A DNA stretch of 21,395 nucleotides from CTSoil-075 sp964292325. Lineage in GTDB: Bacteria > Bacillota > Negativicutes > DSM-13327. Positions 16,450 through 21,395 of this stretch are shown one piece after another. The notes below the pieces were generated by a model, which searched no databases, was not told where the DNA came from, and saw only the letters and a list, made by a program, of their open reading frames with translations. The translations under genes and the position numbers were made by a program. Position 1 is the stretch's first letter; the number at the start of each line of letters is the position of its first letter. The stretch is from NCBI GenBank assembly GCA_964292325.1, contig CAXYVG010000065.1, positions 1-21,395 on the forward strand, in the 5' to 3' direction.

Positions 16450-16602
16450 AAAGACTATTGGAAAAGTATGAAGTAGGATGAATTTTATAGCATATAAGGA
16501 GCGGGTGTACGTATTAATATGCCAATTGGTCCTATACGTCTTGATTATGGATATGGTAAAGAAGACGGTAGATGCCATTTTAATTTTGGTACCCAATTTT
16601 AG
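16450..16602 (+). pseudogene. Relic of the C-terminal end of an Omp85/BamA-type outer-membrane protein
   Basis: One frame reads KDYWKSMK, TAG (16474-16476), DEFYSI, TAA (16495-16497), then GAGVRINMPIGPIRLDYG and YGKEDGRCHFNFGTQF, followed by TAG at 16600. The GxGVRxNxPxGPIRLDYG segment ending in a terminal aromatic residue is the last pair of beta-strands and the beta-signal of BamA/Omp85 barrels. Intact proteins are several hundred residues longer. Two in-frame stops and the absence of any upstream barrel show decay. The 3' end abuts a minus-strand terminator. Presence of this gene type implies a diderm ancestor, consistent with Negativicutes. Confidence 0.65.
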
Positions 16603-16642
16603 AAAAAAACAGCACCACTCTATCTTTATGAAGAGTGGTGCT
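16601..16642 (-). terminator. Rho-independent terminator of the rubredoxin/oxidoreductase gene
   Basis: AGCACCACTCT (16611-16621) pairs perfectly with AGAGTGGTGCT (16632-16642). Read on the minus strand, the hairpin is followed by GTTTTTTTCT. It lies about 105 bases past the stop of the minus-strand oxidoreductase. Confidence 0.85.
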
Positions 16643-16747
16643 GCTATATTGTTCGGAATGAGAAAGTACATCATTTTCTCGATTCCAGGTAAGAACGACT
16701 AAGGCTAGTGCCTGCGTCTGAGGATTTGCCCGAAGCCAAATCTTTTC

Positions 16748-18100
16748 TTATGTAGTCTCAAGCTTGTGGATAATACTATCGATATTCTTATATACATCAT
16801 GCGGAAAATCCGTTGCGCTTTCTACGGCCTGCTTTACTTTTATCGCTAATGCTTTATCACCGATAATAATGCTACCGACAATTTTACTATCTCTGATAAT
16901 AAAATGTAAATAGCGATCAGTTTCTTCCTGTTCATATTGATGGTAATTACTTCCGGAAGGGCTAATGTCACCGATACTGAACAGATCAAGCCCTAACACC
17001 TTTAATACATTTGACCTAGGAATACCGCCAAACTGTGTTTCAATGCCAATCGTGTTAAGACCAGCAACTTTGCCCTGGTATTGGGCTACATTCCATAGCC
17101 CATACAATATGCCATGATGCTCCGTTACGTCACCAGCCGCAAAAATATTGTCATCAGATGTTTGCATATAATGATTTACTACTAATCCATTCGCTACGAC
17201 AAGATCCACTTTTCTAGCTAGATCGATGTTCGGCTTTACGCCTGCTGTTATTATCACAAGTTCAGCTGGAATGGTTTCGCCGTTTTCTAGCGTAATACCT
17301 TGGCAAAAAATATCGCCGACAATTTCCTTAATTTTTATATTTTCTCGTACTTCAATACCGATGTTCGCTAAATATTTTTTCAGCACCTTAGCTGCCTGGG
17401 CATTTAGTTGTCGTGGCATTAGCCAGGGAGCACCTTCTAGTACGGTTACCTTCGTGCCGTTTTGGGCGATAGCACCTGCTACTTCAAGTCCCAAGATTCC
17501 TCCACCAATACAAACGCAGTGCTTTGTTATCGGTATTTTTTGCAGTGCATATTCAGCATCTTCTATTGTTCGGACAGCGATACTATTTTTCAGGTCGCTA
17601 CCAGGAATGGGAGGAATAAACGGAGAGGACCCCGTTGCCATAATCAATCGATCATAAGAAAGAAGAGTTCCATCCTGCAATTCAACCTCTTTGGTGACGG
17701 TGTTGATAGCCTTAGCTTTCTGTCCGCGAATAAGCTTGATTCTATGCTCTTTATACCAATTATCAGGATATATTGCTAAATCATCTTTGTTGATTTGCTG
17801 AGCCAGATATCGCGTCAGATTCAGGCGATAATATGGCAGTTGTTTTTCAGCAGAAAGAATCGTAATGTTCACACTATCGGATCGATTACGAATTTCTTCC
17901 GCTGCGGCAAGACCGGCAATTCCGCCGCCGATAATAAGAATGTTGTTTATTTTACTATTATCTACATTCTCCTTTGGAGTAATGATTTCTTGTGCGAAAG
18001 GTTCAAATTCTTTTGCTGAGACACCGCATACGGGACAATTTTCGGGAGGGTTATCACCATTGTGTATATACCCACATATTATACATCTAAAGCTTCTCAT
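16748..18100 (-). CDS. Rubredoxin-fused NAD(P)H-dependent FAD oxidoreductase
   Basis: 450 residues. The first 35 are a short rubredoxin-like iron site with C6-x2-C9 and C22-x2-C25. The rest is a pyridine nucleotide-disulfide-type reductase: FAD-binding GGGIAGLAAAE (58-68), ATGSSP, NAD(P)-binding GGGILGLE (199-206) and FAAGDV near the C-terminus. Related enzymes pass electrons from NADH to rubredoxin and on to oxygen- or peroxide-scavenging proteins in anaerobes; the large subunit of nitrite reductase shares the fold but is much longer. Here the electron acceptor is built in. AAGGAGGAATTC precedes the ATG. It is a single-gene unit with its own candidate promoter and terminator. The partner oxygen reductase is not in the window. 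Confidence 0.88.
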   Translation of the reverse strand: MRSFRCIICGYIHNGDNPPENCPVCGVSAKEFEPFAQEIITPKENVDNSKINNILIIGGGIAGLAAAEEIRNRSDSVNITILSAEKQLPYYRLNLTRYLAQQINKDDLAIYPDNWYKEHRIKLIRGQKAKAINTVTKEVELQDGTLLSYDRLIMATGSSPFIPPIPGSDLKNSIAVRTIEDAEYALQKIPITKHCVCIGGGILGLEVAGAIAQNGTKVTVLEGAPWLMPRQLNAQAAKVLKKYLANIGIEVRENIKIKEIVGDIFCQGITLENGETIPAELVIITAGVKPNIDLARKVDLVVANGLVVNHYMQTSDDNIFAAGDVTEHHGILYGLWNVAQYQGKVAGLNTIGIETQFGGIPRSNVLKVLGLDLFSIGDISPSGSNYHQYEQEETDRYLHFIIRDSKIVGSIIIGDKALAIKVKQAVESATDFPHDVYKNIDSIIHKLETT

Positions 18101-18128
18101 GTACTGAATTCCTCCTTAATCGTTTGGT

Positions 18129-18158
18129 TATATAGCGTAGATAATAAGAAAAAGTAAA
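18129..18158 (-). promoter_or_regulatory. Possible sigma-A promoter of the oxidoreductase gene
   Basis: On the minus strand TTTACT (18153-18158) and TATATA (18129-18134) are 18 bp apart, each matching the consensus at about four of six bases, roughly 30 bases before the start codon. Only a weak candidate by eye. Confidence 0.3.
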
Positions 18159-18319
18159 CTTATTTAGTATTTTCTATCATTGGGCAAAAAAACCTGCCAA
18201 CTGTCGTCTCTAATTTTTAATTGTCTTTATTTACTGAGGAAAAAGAATGGTGGCCGAAGTTTTCATGGACAAATAATGTGAATTTGTTTATGATTTAGTT
18301 AAATACAAAAAATTATTAT

Positions 18320-18347
18320 TTGACAAAAAAACTATTTTGTATAAAAT
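18320..18347 (+). promoter_or_regulatory. Sigma-A-type promoter upstream of the EAL-HDOD gene
   Basis: A perfect TTGACA (18320-18325), 16-bp spacer and TAAAAT (18342-18347, one mismatch to TATAAT). Transcription would start near 18354, more than 400 bases before the next recognised gene on this strand, so it would create a long leader. A nearer promoter may also exist. Confidence 0.5.
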
Positions 18348-18769
18348 TTGAATATTGTAAGTGACAATTTGATAGTTATACCTATAGGATCATACTGGAC
18401 CAACTTGGTGATGGGTCAGCTAGAATCAGACAAGTATAAGCACATAATCCCTGCCCTGAATAATAGTAGGAGGAATATTATTCGGATTTTACAGAAAATT
18501 TAAATTCGTAGGAATATTGAAATATATATAAATGGATAAACCGTAAGAAGTGTAACAGGTATAGTAAGATATTTATTGCGAATAACTCCTAAAAAAAGGA
18601 TTATGATAAAGAAATTAGAGGTGTTTAGCAAGAAACATCGAATGCTTTACAATATAGCAGATCGTATTGATAAAATGGAAGAATAATTAGTTCTGTCTAG
18701 TTTGGGCAATGAAAAAAATATTATTTCGTATATAGTACACAGTTTAGAATAAGGGTGGATAGATAATTT

Positions 18770-19999
18770 ATGGCTGAATGTATCGCACGTCAACCCATTT
18801 TTGATACAAAATTACGAATTTATGGCTACGAGTTATTATATCGGAGCAATGCGGTTGCTGCTGCGATGGCTCTTAATTTTTTTACCCCATGTGATCCAGA
18901 TCAGGCAACCTCAAGTGTGTTAACCAATAGTATGTTTTTATTCGGCATGGAAAAATTGACTCAGGGAAGACCTGCCTTTGTCAATTTTTCTCAACGATTG
19001 TTGGTCAGTGATGTGATGACCTTTTTGCCGAACCGAGATATCGCTGTCGAATTATTAGAAACAGTGGAGCCAGATGCCTTAACATTAGCAGCTTGTGAAA
19101 AGCTAAAAGCAAATGGCTATAAAATTGTTTTGGATGATTTTGTGTATCATCCCCGAATGGATCCGCTTATCGATATTGCCGACATTGTGAAAATAGATTT
19201 TTTAACGAGCGATCCCTCTTACTGTGAGGCCATCACAAAACAATTCCGCAAGAGAACGGATCTTATCTTTCTCGCAGAAAAGGTAGAGACCTATGAGCAA
19301 TATCGCCAAGCGTTATCCTGGGGCTATACTCTATTCCAAGGCTACTTCTTCTGTAAGCCTGTGGTTGTAGATACGCATGATATCCAAGGCAATAAACTGG
19401 TCTATTTTAAGTTACTGAAAGAATTGAACAATCCTAAAGTTGGACTAAATCAGCTGGAAGAGATTATTCATAGAGATATATCTCTTTCCTATAAAATTCT
19501 TAAATATATTAATTCTGCAGGTTTTGGTCTCAAAGAGAGAATTACTTCTATTAAGCAAGCTGTGGCCATGATGGGAAGCGAGAAACTGGCGAAGTTTGTG
19601 ACTCTTGTGTTACTAAAGGGGCTTGGAGAAGATAAACCAAGCGAGCTAGTTGTAAGATCCATCATACGCGGTCGTTTTGCGGAATTACTTGCGGAATCAT
19701 TAGAATTCGAAGAGCAGATGGGTGACGCCTTTTTAATGGGCATGTTTTCTTTGATGGATGCGCTTCTTGATCGACCCATGAAGAAAATTCTGGAAGACCT
19801 TCCGTTGAATGATAATGTTGTCGGTGCTCTTCAACGCCGATCAAGTACACTAACTTTAATTTTGGAAACCATTATTGCCTATGAAGAAGGCGACTGGGAT
19901 AAATATGATATATACTGCCAAACAATCGGCTTAAACAATAAGAACGCGAAGGCGCTATATTTAGATGCCGTCGTGTGGGTTGAGAATATGGAACAATAG
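18770..19999 (+). CDS. EAL-HDOD signalling protein (YuxH type)
   Basis: 409 residues, cytosolic. The EAL-like domain (about 1-200) keeps most metal- and substrate-binding positions of c-di-GMP phosphodiesterases: E21 in ELL, N72 in VNFS, E94, D122/D123 in LDDF, K141 in VKIDF, E170 in AEKVE and Q190 in QGYFF. The loop after DDF lacks the usual GxGYSS, as in other YuxH-type proteins, so activity is uncertain. An HDOD domain (about 205-395) follows, a helical module found in signalling proteins. It may hydrolyse or only bind c-di-GMP. GGTGGA lies before the ATG. It is a single-gene unit, transcribed separately from the two cyclases in the window, which it could oppose. Confidence 0.88.
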   Translation: MAECIARQPIFDTKLRIYGYELLYRSNAVAAAMALNFFTPCDPDQATSSVLTNSMFLFGMEKLTQGRPAFVNFSQRLLVSDVMTFLPNRDIAVELLETVEPDALTLAACEKLKANGYKIVLDDFVYHPRMDPLIDIADIVKIDFLTSDPSYCEAITKQFRKRTDLIFLAEKVETYEQYRQALSWGYTLFQGYFFCKPVVVDTHDIQGNKLVYFKLLKELNNPKVGLNQLEEIIHRDISLSYKILKYINSAGFGLKERITSIKQAVAMMGSEKLAKFVTLVLLKGLGEDKPSELVVRSIIRGRFAELLAESLEFEEQMGDAFLMGMFSLMDALLDRPMKKILEDLPLNDNVVGALQRRSSTLTLILETIIAYEEGDWDKYDIYCQTIGLNNKNAKALYLDAVVWVENMEQ

Positions 20000-20000
20000 C

Positions 20001-20047
20001 AAAACAACCTAGAGTCCTCAAAAATGGAGGATTCTAGGTTGTTTTTT
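20001..20047 (+). terminator. Bidirectional rho-independent terminator
   Basis: AAAACAACCTAGAGTCCTC (20001-20019) pairs with the arm at 20027-20045 with a single G-T wobble position, loop of seven bases, then a T tract. The A-rich left flank gives a shorter T run on the other strand, so it can also serve the convergent aminotransferase whose stop is at 20051. Confidence 0.88.
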
Positions 20048-20050
20048 TCC

Positions 20051-21241
20051 TTATTTCTGACCGTTAATTTCTTCTGCCAATGCTTTAAAAGCTGGAATGG
20101 AATTTTTAATGCTATTGAAATCCACGCAATAAGCCAATCGGAAGTAGCCAGGGCAACCAAATCCGCTTCCCGGTACAATGAGAAGATTGTATTTCAATGC
20201 GCGTTTTGCAAATTCGATGTCATCAGGAATAAGAGACTGAGGGAACAGATAAAATGCTCCTTGGGGTTTTACACAGGAATATCCTAACTCAATTAGATGA
20301 TTGTATAAAAAATCACGTCTTTTTTTATATTCATCGGTATTTACAACGGCATTCAAAGAGTCGCCAATGACTTTCTGAAAGAGGGAAGGGGCATTTACGA
20401 AACCTAGTGTCCGATTGCAAAAGATCATGCCATTAATTAATAAATCCACATGTTCAATACTTGGATTTACTGCAATATAGCCAACTCTCTCGCCTGGAAT
20501 GGCTAAGGATTTACTATAGGAGTTTACAACGGCTGAGTGCTTGAATATCTTAAGAATACTGGGTACTTCCACTTGATCATATACTATTTTGCTGTAGGGC
20601 TCATCAGAGATGACAAGTATTTTAGAATTAAATTCGATTTCTTTGGCTTCTAGTATCGTAGCGATCTTTTTTAATGTTTCTTCGCTATATACTACACCTG
20701 TTGGATTATTGGGGGAATTGATAATGATGGCTTTACATTTAGGTGTAATACTTTTGGCAAGACAATCTAAAGATGGTTCAAAGGTTTGGGTATCTGCTGG
20801 GACAACTACAGGTTTTCCGTTATAGTTTTCGATATAAAACAGATATTCAACAAAGTATGGTGAAAAAACAATGACTTCATCGTCAGGATTTAAAATGCTT
20901 TTTAAGACAACATTCAGTCCCCCTGCAGCTCCACAGGTCATGATGATATGATTTTGCGTTACTGGCAAGCCGCTTTCCTCAGCAGCCTTCTCTGCAATTT
21001 TTTCCCTTACTTCCGGGTGACCGGCATTGCTCATATAACGATGCAGACCAGTACATTCGCCAGAGGTATATTTTTTGATGGCGTGTTTTACTTCTACTGG
21101 TGGTTCATAATCCGGATTGCCTAAACTAAAATCGTATACTTTTTCTGCACCATGAATTTCTCGAAGCTTTGCTCCTTCCTCAAACATAGCGCGTATCCAC
21201 GACGAGTTATTAATTTTGTTGTAAATATTTTGCGAAAGCAT
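20051..21241 (-). CDS. Class I/II PLP-dependent aminotransferase
   Basis: 396 residues, full length for fold-type I aminotransferases. Visible landmarks are the N-terminal LGNPDYEPP, NSPNNPTG (N178), ISDEPYSK with D213 and Y216 contacting the cofactor, the Schiff-base lysine K244 in SYSKSLAIPGERVGY, and the substrate-carboxylate arginine in FRLAYC. The pattern resembles aspartate/aromatic aminotransferases of the I-gamma group. The amino donor cannot be fixed from sequence alone, so no symbol is given. AGGAGG lies 7 bases before the ATG. It appears monocistronic, with no biosynthetic partner gene in view. Confidence 0.9.
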   Translation of the reverse strand: MLSQNIYNKINNSSWIRAMFEEGAKLREIHGAEKVYDFSLGNPDYEPPVEVKHAIKKYTSGECTGLHRYMSNAGHPEVREKIAEKAAEESGLPVTQNHIIMTCGAAGGLNVVLKSILNPDDEVIVFSPYFVEYLFYIENYNGKPVVVPADTQTFEPSLDCLAKSITPKCKAIIINSPNNPTGVVYSEETLKKIATILEAKEIEFNSKILVISDEPYSKIVYDQVEVPSILKIFKHSAVVNSYSKSLAIPGERVGYIAVNPSIEHVDLLINGMIFCNRTLGFVNAPSLFQKVIGDSLNAVVNTDEYKKRRDFLYNHLIELGYSCVKPQGAFYLFPQSLIPDDIEFAKRALKYNLLIVPGSGFGCPGYFRLAYCVDFNSIKNSIPAFKALAEEINGQK

Positions 21242-21395
21242 CTACATTCCTCCTGAATTTTGTAAATAGAATAGTGTAAGAGTGTTCTTTTATTCTTTCT
21301 GGATGGATTGGCAAAAAACCTTTTCAATTTGTAAATAAAAAATGCAGCAAATGATTTTGCATGGGATTCGTGTTCATATATATGCCTTTGCAGGG

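Larger units (their letters stand above)
16155..16747. other. Intergenic region with the BamA-like relic and a minus-strand terminator
   Basis: From 16155 to 16449 I see only AT-rich sequence that should contain the prkA promoter on the minus strand; none is convincing. Short open readings here (for example 16288-16476 and 16478-16702, plus strand) are out of frame with the relic or run through the terminator, so I do not call them. Confidence 0.45.
18101..18769. other. Long intergenic region with a leader for the EAL-HDOD gene
   Basis: It contains divergent promoter candidates at 18129-18158 (minus) and 18320-18347 (plus). From 18348 a frame is open for 51 codons from TTG to TAA at 18503, with a protein-like composition, but it overlaps the promoter, has no ribosome site and matches no family I know. 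ACCAACTTGGT (a short perfect palindrome) lies inside it. At 18603-18686 a 27-codon reading with AAAAGGATT before its ATG could encode a tiny peptide; support is weak. No riboswitch class was recognised. Confidence 0.4.

Noticed and set aside
16478..16702. 74-codon open reading on the plus strand
   Set aside because: It runs through a perfect minus-strand terminator hairpin and is in a different frame from the BamA-like relic, which explains the same DNA better.
18350..18769. A c-di-GMP riboswitch ahead of the EAL-HDOD gene
   Set aside because: I could not find the conserved core of either GEMM class by eye; a covariance search would settle it.

Overview
The window looks like chromosome from a spore-forming, anaerobic, AT-rich Firmicute with two membranes (class Negativicutes, Sporomusaceae/Pelosinus-like). 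This is inferred from three things: a prkA-yhbH-spoVR sporulation operon, relics of a CotJC-type manganese catalase and of an Omp85/BamA outer-membrane protein C-terminus, and a rubredoxin-fused NADH oxidoreductase typical of anaerobes. The taxon itself cannot be proven from the window.

Left end (1-2130): a worn accessory region. It holds a structured, non-coding 5' end, a truncated YgjP-type metallopeptidase interrupted by a TAG, an intact DUF5655/NucS-like nuclease-type gene, and a fragment resembling CotJC that runs into a terminator. At 2319-4874 lies a stand-alone diguanylate cyclase with a duplicated ABC-substrate-binding-like sensor, closed by a strong terminator.

Centre (5138-11702): six co-directional, tightly packed genes. 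They encode a CheY-like receiver, a CheC-type phosphatase, a PAS-GGDEF cyclase with an intact I-site, a large membrane CheA-like kinase (sensor-HAMP-PAS-HPt-HATPase) whose CheW-docking end is replaced by a CheX-like domain, a second CheY-like receiver, and a protein with MshEN/GspE_N-like repeats joined to a CheX-like domain. There is no CheW, CheR, CheB or methyl-accepting receptor. I read it as a self-contained phosphorelay with several built-in phosphatases and a c-di-GMP branch, not as a chemotaxis array. It is the best candidate here for an undescribed system. A cluster of TAACTA motifs lies just upstream.

Right half: the minus-strand prkA-yhbH-spoVR operon (16154 to 11720) converges on the signalling operon. 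A gap of about 600 bp holds the BamA-like relic and a terminator. Then come a minus-strand rubredoxin/NAD(P)H oxidoreductase, a roughly 670 bp gap with a good promoter and a long leader, a plus-strand EAL-HDOD protein, a shared bidirectional terminator and a minus-strand PLP aminotransferase. Counting the two GGDEF proteins, the EAL-HDOD protein and the MshEN-like protein, c-di-GMP signalling is the recurring theme.
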